A stretch of 41,885 nt of DNA from Betaproteobacteria bacterium. GTDB taxonomy: Bacteria; Pseudomonadota; Gammaproteobacteria; Burkholderiales; Rhodocyclaceae. The notes beneath the pieces are model-generated. The model was not told the DNA's origin. It made no database searches and was given only the letters and a program-made list of their open reading frames with translations. Within the stretch, counting starts at the first letter, position 1; every line of letters begins with the position of its first letter. Location of the stretch: positions 1 through 41,885 of the forward strand of contig JAPTVL010000234.1 in NCBI GenBank assembly GCA_028065725.1, read 5' to 3'. Below are positions 32,598 to 40,833 of the stretch, piece by piece. The translations under genes and the position numbers were made by a program.

Positions 32598-32757
32598 GGG
32601 TGCCTGTTCCTGCAGGGCGGATGCATTACCTGCCGGATCGGCATTGTCGAGAGCGATGGCCTGAAAACGAAGCAACCATCAGCAGTATTTCAAACCCATG
32701 CGGGGCCACTCACCCCCGCAAGGGGCGATGGCTCCGCCTTTTTATTGGAGCCTGAAA
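32598..32757 (+). promoter_or_regulatory. Structured leader, copy L11
   Basis: The upstream part is diverged (GATGGCCTGAAAACGAAGCAACCATCAGCA). GCGGGG-CCACTCA-CCCCCGC is the proximal hairpin. GGCTCC (32730-32735) is a perfect complement of GGAGCC (32747-32752), which contains the Shine-Dalgarno. Confidence 0.7.
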
Positions 32758-33213
32758 ATGTCACAAAACATAATCTCGGTCGATTCTGCCGAACATGCCA
32801 CCCTCCTTGCTGCTCTGCGCTACTACCAGCAGAACGGGCAGGGCGAACCGTCCAATCGGTGCGATGCGATTCACGCGATTGCGACGGATGGCGATGTCCA
32901 GATATCACTGGATACCGCCGGTATCGATGCCCTGTGCGAGCACATCAATCTGTGCACGCCGGTGCGCTGTGTGATCGGACTCGAAGGGGGTCTGGTAACC
33001 GGCGTCACGGCGAACGTGGACCTCGAATTCGTGGTGCTCGATTACGACGTCGAAGGCTGTGATGACGACGAAGTCATGACGGTCCCTTCCCTTTGGGGAG
33101 AAGACAAGGCCGTCGACGTCTATAAGCGTGGTTTCTACGATGCCGATGTGGCGCCCGAGCCGGTACAGCGACTTAACGCCGCGATCGAGGCGATCATGGA
33201 CGTGGAGGCCTAG
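32758..33213 (+). CDS. Acidic element protein, 151 aa
   Basis: ATG 32758. It begins MSQNIISVDSAEHATLLAAL and includes the very acidic VLDYDVEGCDDDEVM. The C-terminal helix is RLNAAIEAIMDVEA. Not recognised; acidic DNA-mimic-type proteins exist on mobile elements, but nothing specific supports that here. The next gene starts two bases past the stop. Confidence 0.65.
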   Translation: MSQNIISVDSAEHATLLAALRYYQQNGQGEPSNRCDAIHAIATDGDVQISLDTAGIDALCEHINLCTPVRCVIGLEGGLVTGVTANVDLEFVVLDYDVEGCDDDEVMTVPSLWGEDKAVDVYKRGFYDADVAPEPVQRLNAAIEAIMDVEA

Positions 33214-33215
33214 CC

Positions 33216-33566
33216 ATGGGAAACCGGTTTGATGGCTATCGCCGCCTCACGTTTCAGTTCAACGATGGCTGGAAAGGGGAAGACGCGCATGAGTTCATCG
33301 GGGAATTCCTGATGCTCAAGTGCCGTGTTCGCCCATCCAGTGACCAGGAGGCTTGTTACGACGAAGCCGGGGAGCGCATCTTCACGGTGCGCGCCCCGCG
33401 TGGTGTATCCAGTGGCGACATCATCAATGCGCTTCAGGATGTATTCACGACAGCCTGTCGTTGCGAGCACGACTGTTGTGGGCACCTGCAAACCCGTGCC
33501 GGCCTGCCGAGGCGCATCAAGCGTCGCGAGTGGGTCGTCGAGGTTCGCTGCTTTCACAACATCTGA
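33216..33566 (+). CDS. Element protein, Cys-rich centre, 116 aa
   Basis: ATG 33216, directly after the preceding stop. It begins MGNRFDGYRRLTFQFNDGWK. A cluster TTACRCEHDCCGHLQTRAG (about 79-97) has four Cys and two His that could bind zinc. Not recognised. Followed by a hairpin (33572-33591) and full leader L12. Confidence 0.65.
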   Translation: MGNRFDGYRRLTFQFNDGWKGEDAHEFIGEFLMLKCRVRPSSDQEACYDEAGERIFTVRAPRGVSSGDIINALQDVFTTACRCEHDCCGHLQTRAGLPRRIKRREWVVEVRCFHNI

Positions 33567-33571
33567 CCAAC

Positions 33572-33804
33572 CCCCGTGCCTCGGCACGGGGCTTACCCGG
33601 ACGCACTCGGTGAGTACGCCTCGGTAAGCCGAATTCTTCCCGTCGGGTAATCCGATGGGGTGAAAGGTCGCAGCTGGCGACTTGAAACAAACAGCAATCA
33701 GCCGGTTGTCACGGAACACCGTGACGACTTTAACCAACCCTTGCGGGCACTCATTCCCGCAAGGGGAGACGTGTCTCCAGGGGTTTTATCTTTTGGAGAC
33801 ACTC
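33572..33804 (+). promoter_or_regulatory. Structured leader, copy L12 (full length)
   Basis: CCCCGTGC/GCACGGGG, then GGCTTACC (33590-33597) with GGTAAGCC (33623-33630), which is a compensated version of the GGCTTTCC/GGAAAGCC stem of other copies. GTCG-CAGCTGG-CGAC (33667-33681), GTCACGG-AACA-CCGTGAC (33708-33725), GCGGG/CCCGC, and GTGTCTCC (33771-33778) perfectly complementary to GGAGACAC (33795-33802) over the Shine-Dalgarno. Confidence 0.85.
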
Positions 33805-36800
33805 ATGAGACTCAAAAGAATTGCCGAAGCAGTCATGTGGCTGCCAGGCTTCGCGCCCGAGGATGATCCCATTGCTGTTGATGGGTTCGCCGGCCAGGAA
33901 TGGAAAGGTGAAATCATTGCCTTCCCGTCGAAGGAGGCCAGACAGTCGAGCGTCATGACTTGTTGGCCAGGGTTGAATGCATCCGACTTCGGCGGCCTGT
34001 CCGGAGAAGTCACCAAGTTCGAGGCCAACTGCAGCGCCATCGTCCTTCTGCGAAAGCTGGAGGATGAGGGCAGGGGGCCGACAACCGAGGAGCGGACCAT
34101 TCTCAATCGCTACACCGGTTGGGGAGGTCTTCCTTGGGCATTCAATCCGGATCAAGACGAAAGCAACCGCAAGATCCGTGTCGAACGACTTCAGACCTTG
34201 CTGGCCGAGGACGAGTACGAAAGTGCTCGCGCATCGACCAACAGCGCCCACTACACGTCGGTGGAAATCATCGATGCCATGTGGGCAGCGGTCCGCCGAC
34301 TGGGTTTTACCGGTGGTCGCATCCTGGAGCCGTCGGCCGGAAATGGCTACTTTCTCGGGGCCATGCCCCGGGAAGTAGCAGAAAAGTCGACCGTCACGGC
34401 CGTCGAGATCGACCAACTCTCTGCGCGACTGCTTACGTCGCTGTATGGAGACCATGGGGTTCGCGTGGCGAACGAGGGGTTCGAAGTGGCCAGGTTACCG
34501 GCCGACTTCTTCGATCTGGTGATCTCGAACGTTCCGTTCGGCAATTACCAGACACCGGAGACCCGCCATGTTCCGTTTCGCGACTTTCTGATCCACGACT
34601 ACTTTTTTGCGCGTGCGCTTGAAGTGGTCAGGCCGGGAGGTCTCGTTGCATTCATCACGAGTGCCGGAACGCTGGACAAATCCGATACGGCAGCCAGGAA
34701 GTATCTGGCGAACCGTGCGCGATTGCTCGGGTCCATTCGTCTTCCGCTTCAGGCATTCCAGAAGATCGCCAATACGGAAGTCACCACCGATATCGTCTTT
34801 CTTCAGAAATTGAAGGAGGGCGAAGCCGGTAACGGTGACGCCTGGGCAGAGTGGCCGGTAGAAATACCCAGCAGCCATATTGCCAGAGACGCGGGAATTC
34901 CCGCGTGGCAGTGGCGTAACGTCCGCGTGTGCAAGTGGTTTGCGGAACGCCCGGAATGGATCGTAGGCAAGCTGACCCTGGCCGAGAACGGCTACGGCAA
35001 GGCGAATGCCTGCACCTTCGAGGGTGACATCGGCGCGGCGCTGCTTGAGCGCGTCGCTCTGTTGCCTGAAGGGGTCTATCGAGCGGTAGAGCAAACGAGG
35101 GAGCGTTCGGAGGGCTGCGCAGAAGTTCGCGTGCTCGCCGGGAACTTTGTCAAACCGGGTGCTTACAAGCTGGTGGATGGCAAGGTGGCGATATCTGAAG
35201 GCCACGAGTTGCGGGTGGTTGAAGGCAGGTTGTCGGCCAGGGCGGTTGAACGGATCAAGGGCATGATCGAGATTCGTGATGCGGCCCGCAAGTTGGTGGC
35301 AGCACAGGCCAGCACGGACGACGATACTCTGCTGGCGATCTATCGGGTGGTGTTGAATGCAGCCTACGATGCCTTTTCGGCAAAGTGTGGCCATATCCAC
35401 GCCAAAGCCAACAGGCTGGCGTTCCGGGGCGACCCGGACCTCCCGTTGCTGTTGTCCCTGGAACGGTGGGATGAGGAAACTCAAACCGCCGAAAAGATGG
35501 ACATCTTCCATCGTCGAACGGTAGGGGCCGCGCGCCAGATCGAGCATTGTGACACGCCCGGGGAAGCGCTGATTGCCTCTATCCAGCAGACGGGGAGGGT
35601 CAGTGTGGCGAGGATGGAAGCGTTACTTGGGCAACCAGGGTACGAGTTCATTCCCCAGCTGCAAGAGGTGGGAGCCATTTTCCTCAACCCGGATTCGGGA
35701 AGCTGGGAGACGGCGGACACCTACCTCGCCGGCAACGTTCACCAGAAGTTGATGTTGGCCGAAAATGCAGGACGGAGGTTTGCGTCCAATGTGGAAGCGT
35801 TAAAGGCTGTCATTCCGGATGATCTTGCACCGCATGAAATTGGTGCACGGATTGGTTCTGTCTGGATACCGGCAACGGACTACCAGGCATTCCTGGATGA
35901 AATCATGGAATGCGAGGGAAACCGCGTCGAGTTCAATGCGACGGCCGGTGCATGGCAGATCGACCCGAACCATGCCACCCGGTGGTCTGTGGCAGCAACG
36001 CAGACCTACGGTACGGAGCGGGTTGGGGCGATGACGCTGTTTGAGCAGGCGCTCAATCAGCAGGTACCGACGGTTACCGATCCAGCGCCGGATGATCGGA
36101 GCAAACGGATCGTGAATCAGAAGGAAACGATCGCCGCACGGGAGAAGCTACAGGAACTCAGGGAGAAATTCCAGGAGTGGCTGTGGCTTGACGATGAGCG
36201 CACACAGCGGCTGGTCCGGCTTTACAACGACCAGTTCAATTGCATTGTGCAGCGTCGCTATGACGGAAAGCATCTGGTGCTCCCTGGCTTTTCGCAGGTG
36301 TATCGGTTGCATGACCATCAGCGTGACGCCATCTGGCGAGTCGTCTCATGCAAGAGCAATACGCTCCTGGCGCACGTCGTGGGGGCAGGAAAAACCCTCA
36401 CCATGATCTGCGCCGGCATGGAGTTGAGAAGGCTCGGTGTCGCCGGAAAACCCTGCTACGTCGTGCCCAATCACATGCTTGAGCAGTTCGCGGCCGAGTT
36501 CCTGCGTGCCTACCCTGGGGCCAACATCCTCATGACGAGCAAGGACGATCTGCAAGGGGATAAACGCAGAACCCTTTTGTCCAGAATTGCCACGGGCGAC
36601 TGGGATGGTGTGCTCATTACGCATTCGTCGTTCGAGCGGATCAAGCTCGGCGATGGGTTCATCGAGGATTTCATCCAGAAGCAAATCGATGAGATTGAGC
36701 AGGCCATTCGTGACGCGAACCAGAATCGTGGCAACAGGATCGTCAAGGAGCTTGAGCGGGCGAAGAAGGTCTGGCTGGCGAGGCTGACAAAGCTTGCGGC

Positions 36801-38736
36801 CAGGGAGAAGAAGGACGACGTGCTGACGTTCGATGAGCTGGGTATTGATTGGCTCTTCGTTGATGAGGCGCACCTGTTCAAGAATCTCTACCGCTTCACC
36901 AAGATGACGCGCGTGGCGGGTTTGCCCAACAGCAACTCCGAGCGGGCCTTCGACATGTTTCTAAAGACGCGATGTGTCATGGCCAGGCATCAAGGCCGCG
37001 CGGGTGTAGCGTTTGCCACTGGAACGCCCGTGTCTAACAGCATGGCGGAGATGTGGACGATGCAGCGGTATTTGCAACCCGATACCTTGTCGGCGTTCAG
37101 GCTTCAGCAGTTCGATACCTGGGCAGGCAACTTCGGCGAGTCGGTGACCGCGCTTGAACTGGCGCCCGATGGCAGGGGCTACCGGATGCATACCCGCTTC
37201 GCGCGATTCGTCAATCTTCCAGAACTGATGTCCATGTTCGGGCAGGTGGCGGACATACGCACGGCGGAGATGTTGAAACTCCCGGTACCTCGCGCTTTGA
37301 AGGAGACGGCCACGGCGAAGCCGACCCTGGAACTGAAAGCCTACGTCCAGACCCTCGTGGAGCGGTCGGAAGCGATCAGGAATGGAACGGTAACGCCTCA
37401 GCAGGACAACATGCTGGCGGTGACGGGCGATGGTCGCAAGGCCGCGCTGGACATGCGGCTGGTGGATCCGTTCGCCGAGGACTATGAGGGAAGCAAGACC
37501 AACCAGTGCGCCGAGAAGGTTTTGGGGGTCTGGAAGGAAACCGCATCAACCAGGGGCACACAGATCGTATTCTGTGATTTGAGCACGCCTGTTGAAAATG
37601 GGCGATTCAGCGTCTACCAGGACCTGAGAAGGAAGCTCATCGAGATGGGAGTACCCGTTACAGATATTGCCTTCATCCACGACTACGACAGTGACTCCCA
37701 AAAGGAGGAACTGTTCAAGGCGGTGCGAGAAGGGCGTGTGCGCGTGGTACTGGGCAGCACGCAAAAGATGGGGGTCGGCACCAATGTTCAGACCCGTCTT
37801 GCGGCGCTTCATCACCTGGACGCCCCGTGGCGTCCATCTGACGTGGAACAGCGGGAAGGTCGCATCATTCGCCAGGGCAACCTGAACGAGGAAGTGCGTA
37901 TCCACCGCTACGTCACGGAAGGCTCTTTCGATGCGTACATATGGCAGACCCTTGAGACCAAGGCGCGTTTCATCGCTCAGGTCATGCAGGGAAACACCGG
38001 AATGCGTAGCGCGGAGGATGTGGAGCTGGCGGCGCTGTCATACGCCGAGGTGAAGGCACTGGCGTCGGGGAATCCCCTGGTGCTGGAAAAGGCGGGGGTG
38101 GATACCGAGCTTGCCAAGCTGTCGCTCCTGAAATCTCAATGGGAGCAGCAGCAATGGAGAAACAAGTCGGAGCTGGCCACATTGCCCGGCCGCATCGAGT
38201 GTATTCAGCAACGGATCGCCGGCATGGAAGGCGATGTCGCCAACCGTCAGAACGTGACGGGAGACAACTTCCGCATGCAGATTGACGGCACGTGGTATTC
38301 GGACCGTATCGAAGTCACTAGGCAACTGGTGCTGCGGTTCAGCGTCGTGAAACCGGGGGACACCCGGGTGATCGGGCTGTTTGGCGGATTCCGGATGGCC
38401 ATTCGCTCGCATGTGAAACGTGACTTTGGCAAGCGTCTTGTGCTCCTCGGTAACGTGGAGCATGAGGCCGGGCATACGGACAATCCCAACGGGTTCATCC
38501 GTGTTCTCGAAAATCTGATGAACCGAATGGAAGAGCGGCTCGCAGAAGATAGCGACTACCTCGCCCGGACGGAGAAGCGGATGAGCGACCTGAAGGCTGA
38601 GATTGCAAAGCAGTTTGACAAGGCGGATCGGCTGGCATGGCTGGCCTTCCGTCAGAAAGAAATCGACGCCGCCCTGGATCTATCGAAGGGCGATACGTCG
38701 GCGGTCGAAGAGGAAGAACCCTCCGAAACTGTTTGA
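33805..38736 (+). CDS. N6-type DNA methyltransferase fused to an SNF2-like helicase, 1,643 aa
   Basis: ATG 33805, six bases after the sequestered GGAGAC. Residues about 145-330 carry a methylase: SAM motif ILEPSAGNGYFLGAM, EIDQLSARLL and the catalytic-type FDLVISNVPFGNY (an NPPY variant, Val in place of the first Pro). The C-terminal half is an SF2/SNF2 helicase: Walker A VVGAGKTLTMICAGMELRR (about 865), DEAHLFKNL, GTPVSNSMAEMWTM, GSTQKMGVGTNVQT and the arginine-finger motif QREGRIIRQGN. The last 220 residues are helical (KRMSDLKAEIAKQF). Such fusions occur on plasmids and ICEs; modification of the element or antirestriction is proposed for them but not settled. Confidence 0.9.
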   Translation: MRLKRIAEAVMWLPGFAPEDDPIAVDGFAGQEWKGEIIAFPSKEARQSSVMTCWPGLNASDFGGLSGEVTKFEANCSAIVLLRKLEDEGRGPTTEERTILNRYTGWGGLPWAFNPDQDESNRKIRVERLQTLLAEDEYESARASTNSAHYTSVEIIDAMWAAVRRLGFTGGRILEPSAGNGYFLGAMPREVAEKSTVTAVEIDQLSARLLTSLYGDHGVRVANEGFEVARLPADFFDLVISNVPFGNYQTPETRHVPFRDFLIHDYFFARALEVVRPGGLVAFITSAGTLDKSDTAARKYLANRARLLGSIRLPLQAFQKIANTEVTTDIVFLQKLKEGEAGNGDAWAEWPVEIPSSHIARDAGIPAWQWRNVRVCKWFAERPEWIVGKLTLAENGYGKANACTFEGDIGAALLERVALLPEGVYRAVEQTRERSEGCAEVRVLAGNFVKPGAYKLVDGKVAISEGHELRVVEGRLSARAVERIKGMIEIRDAARKLVAAQASTDDDTLLAIYRVVLNAAYDAFSAKCGHIHAKANRLAFRGDPDLPLLLSLERWDEETQTAEKMDIFHRRTVGAARQIEHCDTPGEALIASIQQTGRVSVARMEALLGQPGYEFIPQLQEVGAIFLNPDSGSWETADTYLAGNVHQKLMLAENAGRRFASNVEALKAVIPDDLAPHEIGARIGSVWIPATDYQAFLDEIMECEGNRVEFNATAGAWQIDPNHATRWSVAATQTYGTERVGAMTLFEQALNQQVPTVTDPAPDDRSKRIVNQKETIAAREKLQELREKFQEWLWLDDERTQRLVRLYNDQFNCIVQRRYDGKHLVLPGFSQVYRLHDHQRDAIWRVVSCKSNTLLAHVVGAGKTLTMICAGMELRRLGVAGKPCYVVPNHMLEQFAAEFLRAYPGANILMTSKDDLQGDKRRTLLSRIATGDWDGVLITHSSFERIKLGDGFIEDFIQKQIDEIEQAIRDANQNRGNRIVKELERAKKVWLARLTKLAAREKKDDVLTFDELGIDWLFVDEAHLFKNLYRFTKMTRVAGLPNSNSERAFDMFLKTRCVMARHQGRAGVAFATGTPVSNSMAEMWTMQRYLQPDTLSAFRLQQFDTWAGNFGESVTALELAPDGRGYRMHTRFARFVNLPELMSMFGQVADIRTAEMLKLPVPRALKETATAKPTLELKAYVQTLVERSEAIRNGTVTPQQDNMLAVTGDGRKAALDMRLVDPFAEDYEGSKTNQCAEKVLGVWKETASTRGTQIVFCDLSTPVENGRFSVYQDLRRKLIEMGVPVTDIAFIHDYDSDSQKEELFKAVREGRVRVVLGSTQKMGVGTNVQTRLAALHHLDAPWRPSDVEQREGRIIRQGNLNEEVRIHRYVTEGSFDAYIWQTLETKARFIAQVMQGNTGMRSAEDVELAALSYAEVKALASGNPLVLEKAGVDTELAKLSLLKSQWEQQQWRNKSELATLPGRIECIQQRIAGMEGDVANRQNVTGDNFRMQIDGTWYSDRIEVTRQLVLRFSVVKPGDTRVIGLFGGFRMAIRSHVKRDFGKRLVLLGNVEHEAGHTDNPNGFIRVLENLMNRMEERLAEDSDYLARTEKRMSDLKAEIAKQFDKADRLAWLAFRQKEIDAALDLSKGDTSAVEEEEPSETV

Positions 38737-38740
38737 ATCA

Positions 38741-38781
38741 CCCCTTGTGGGGCTTCACGCCCCACAAGGGCGTGGTGCGCT
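38741..38781 (+). promoter_or_regulatory. Orphan leader fragment, copy L13
   Basis: CCCTTGTGGGGC (38742-38753) pairs perfectly with GCCCCACAAGGG (38759-38770). GGGCGTGGTG follows, as in leader L4. After that the leader pattern stops and no rightward gene begins. The gap 38737-39005 holds in addition a GTAGCCT/AGGCTAC inverted pair (38803-38829) and the palindrome at 38874. Confidence 0.6.
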
Positions 38782-38873
38782 ATGTGTGTAACACTTCGCG
38801 CGTAGCCTGGTGCCACGGGGTAGGCTACCGGTGGTTTCCTAGCAACTCAGTTTCGATGGCTCCTTTGCGGCAG

Positions 38874-38896
38874 CGAACTTGAAAAATTCAAGTTCG
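38874..38896. repeat. Perfect 10-bp hairpin
   Basis: CGAACTTGAA (38874-38883), three A, TTCAAGTTCG (38887-38896). Palindromic with a 3-nt spacer; could be an operator. It lies between the orphan leader and the cassette border. Confidence 0.7.
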
Positions 38897-39006
38897 GCTT
38901 CGTGCCCAAGGCAGGCATAGGTGGTTTGAAAAAGCGGACGCGCAGGAACGTAGAAGTCACCGGCGCTGCACGGCTTTATCGCGCAGCATCCGCGAGGACT
39001 GCCGGG

Positions 39007-39309
39007 TTATGCCTTTTTTTCGCAGGTTTGAGACTTGTTAGCGCTTGGCACTGAAACACTACCCTTGAGTGTGAAGGTGCCGCCGAGCTTATTGCATGAG
39101 TCACATAAGGGAACAATCCGCTCACCATCTACGCTGGGGTTAATTACATGCCCACCTAAAGTGGGCGCGCTTGAACATTTCTCAACGGAACAGGCTGGGG
39201 GCCAAGTTTTCTTGGAAATATTTATCCAGTGTTGCTTCCATGTTCCACAGACACATGCTCTCTCAGCAGTTCCACCTTTGTTGGACCAACCGGTTGCGGG
39301 GATGCTCAT
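39007..39309 (-). CDS. Small HNH-like zinc-binding protein
   Basis: 100 aa from ATG 39309 (AAGGAG upstream). The spacing CSVEKC...GGHVINPSVDGERIVPLC and CDSCNKLGG looks like a small HNH/zinc fold (CxxxC, His, CxxCN). A further CVC near residue 19 is present. The canonical second catalytic His is not evident, so nuclease activity is uncertain. Last gene of the TIR operon; its stop TAA lies in the left 11-bp repeat. Confidence 0.65.
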   Translation of the reverse strand: MSIPATGWSNKGGTAERACVCGTWKQHWINISKKTWPPACSVEKCSSAPTLGGHVINPSVDGERIVPLCDSCNKLGGTFTLKGSVSVPSANKSQTCEKKA

Positions 39310-39356
39310 ATGTTTCTCCTTATTAAAGTTTCGAGTGAGCTTATAACCAGAAAAAT

Positions 39357-39797
39357 CTATCGCCCCACAGCCTTGGCAGCCTTTTCAATCCAATCCCCCA
39401 TGTTCTTGTAGCCGTCATCCTTATTCCAAAAATAGAACTCATAACCCTTTGGAATTTCCCCGCAGCGCTCCGATGTGTTGCCTTGGAGGTCTTTTATCTT
39501 GCTTATGTCAATTCCCAGCAAGCCGTTCCCAACGGCAATGCTCTTCTCAATTTCGTACTTAACCCAGCGGCTCGCACATGTGTGTTGACCAACTAAGACA
39601 ACCGTTACGGAGGTTCCCTTTAGCTGGTCATCGATCCATCGTTTTATCGCAGCGTCACCTTGACGCTTTACTTTTTCGAAATCTGCTGCATCAATAAAGC
39701 CGGCAGCTTCCTTACCTTGCGTCACCCAGCTGTTTCTGACGACCATCGCGCGAGAAACGTCTTTGTACTTGAAGCTAAAGAATGCCCTGCGAGCCAT
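39357..39797 (-). CDS. ThsB-like TIR (DUF1863) protein
   Basis: 146 aa from ATG 39797 (GAGGGG upstream). MARRAFFSFKYKDVSRAMVV and RNSWVTQGKE at the start, then TSVTVVLVGQHTCASRWVKY and EIEKSIAVGNGLLGIDISKI, follow the Thoeris ThsB (MTH538/DUF1863 TIR-like) pattern. ThsB proteins sense infection and make a cyclic-ADP-ribose signal for ThsA. No ThsA gene is present here, so the effector would have to be another operon member. The gap to the preceding gene is 28 nt. Confidence 0.85.
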   Translation of the reverse strand: MARRAFFSFKYKDVSRAMVVRNSWVTQGKEAAGFIDAADFEKVKRQGDAAIKRWIDDQLKGTSVTVVLVGQHTCASRWVKYEIEKSIAVGNGLLGIDISKIKDLQGNTSERCGEIPKGYEFYFWNKDDGYKNMGDWIEKAAKAVGR

Positions 39798-39825
39798 TGC
39801 TGTCCCCTCATCTATGAAATCAGAA

Positions 39826-40236
39826 TTACCGGCATGATGCAGCCAACACGAACATGGCAAATAACACTATTACGAGTATTGCGCCGTGGAATGGCAGCAG
39901 CGTCTTTGAGAACGTCACAGACAACATTGATGGAACATCCCCGTGAACTATGGAGGTGTTCAGCGTGAAAACGTCGCTCGGCACTTGGCCTGCTGCAACT
40001 TTCTCGTATAGTTTTCGGAACAGCTTTTCTTGGTGGAGAAAAAAGCCGTCCAGTGCCCAGAAGACGAAGATTGGAAAGTACGAGATAAGCATGAATCGCT
40101 TGTCAGCGTCCTTGACCGCCAGTGCAAACATCGCAGCTACGAGCGTGACACTCCAGCCCTTGAGTAGAAATGAATTGGTACCCATCCGCGTAATGATTCC
40201 TTGAATGAATCCAAGATGAGCGATTGTTTTATCCAT
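39826..40236 (-). CDS. Three-helix membrane protein, candidate effector
   Basis: 136 aa. The start follows the TIR stop without a gap (TAAATG). Hydrophobic helices at about 24-43 (LLKGWSVTLVAAMFALAV), 47-67 (FMLISYFPIFVFWALDGFFL) and 112-133 (LPFHGAILVIVLFAMFVLA). A soluble loop with FLHQEKLFRKLYEKVAAGQV lies between helices 2 and 3. The conserved-looking FIQGIITRM...NSFLLKGW resembles membrane proteins I associate with TIR or nucleotide-signalling defence genes, from memory. A membrane-perturbing effector is an inference. Confidence 0.8.
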   Translation of the reverse strand: MDKTIAHLGFIQGIITRMGTNSFLLKGWSVTLVAAMFALAVKDADKRFMLISYFPIFVFWALDGFFLHQEKLFRKLYEKVAAGQVPSDVFTLNTSIVHGDVPSMLSVTFSKTLLPFHGAILVIVLFAMFVLAASCR

Positions 40237-40833
40237 TTACCCCTCCCTCCACGAAATCTGTGAATTTGGAGTTTTCACCCACGAATCGTAGTCGATATAA
40301 CGCGAGTTGCTTTTGCGAATCCAGAGTGTCTCTTTGTTTTGTGAGTTTGGTTGCTGGACGGCATACGGATAAAGGCCAAGGTACTCCTGACCAGTGAAGT
40401 TATTGTCGTTCGATTGAGCTTGAATCGGCGCGATCGCAGCTTTCTCTTTTCTGCCGTCGAAGTACCCGCACTCCCACGGCATCCATTTCGATGCGTCTGC
40501 ATTTGTGGTAGTCACGAAGAAGAGTGAAGAGGACGAGTTCATCCTCTGGCGAAGCTTGTCGGCTGTCGCGGGAGTAACCTTGCTTCGATCCAACTGTGGA
40601 TCTTCAATCCAGTCAACGTATACCGAGTAACCAAGGTCTTCGAGGGTTCCTTTCATCCCGAGAATCAATTTGGCGTCACGGATGCTGTGAGAGAGAAATA
40701 TGTCGTACGTTCTTGCTGATGAGTAAGCTGCCGACGCTTCAACAATAAGCTGTTCGGCCTTCTTAATCATGCCGGTCTTGCGTAACTCTACTTCAGCACG
40801 TTTACGGATTGTCGCTTCAGTGAAGAGGGCCAT
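40237..40833 (-). CDS. TIR-domain protein (putative NADase)
   Basis: 198 aa from ATG 40833; GGAGG lies about 9 bases upstream. After a 40-residue helical N-terminus the TIR fold begins: YDIFLSHSIRDAKLILGMKG, YSVYVDWIEDPQLDRSKVTP, SSSLFFVTTTNADASKWMPW and ECGYFDGRKEK. The Glu in WMPWECGYFDG is at the catalytic position of TIR NAD hydrolases. The C-terminal FTGQEYLGLYPYAV is typical of this bacterial TIR subgroup. First gene of the four-gene operon. The right 11-bp repeat lies just upstream. Confidence 0.88.
   Translation of the reverse strand: MALFTEATIRKRAEVELRKTGMIKKAEQLIVEASAAYSSARTYDIFLSHSIRDAKLILGMKGTLEDLGYSVYVDWIEDPQLDRSKVTPATADKLRQRMNSSSSLFFVTTTNADASKWMPWECGYFDGRKEKAAIAPIQAQSNDNNFTGQEYLGLYPYAVQQPNSQNKETLWIRKSNSRYIDYDSWVKTPNSQISWREG

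Noticed and set aside
22973..33804. Repeated leaders as a possible CRISPR array
   Set aside because: The units are separated by whole genes at irregular distances, vary in sequence and sit upstream of ATGs; there are no regular spacers.
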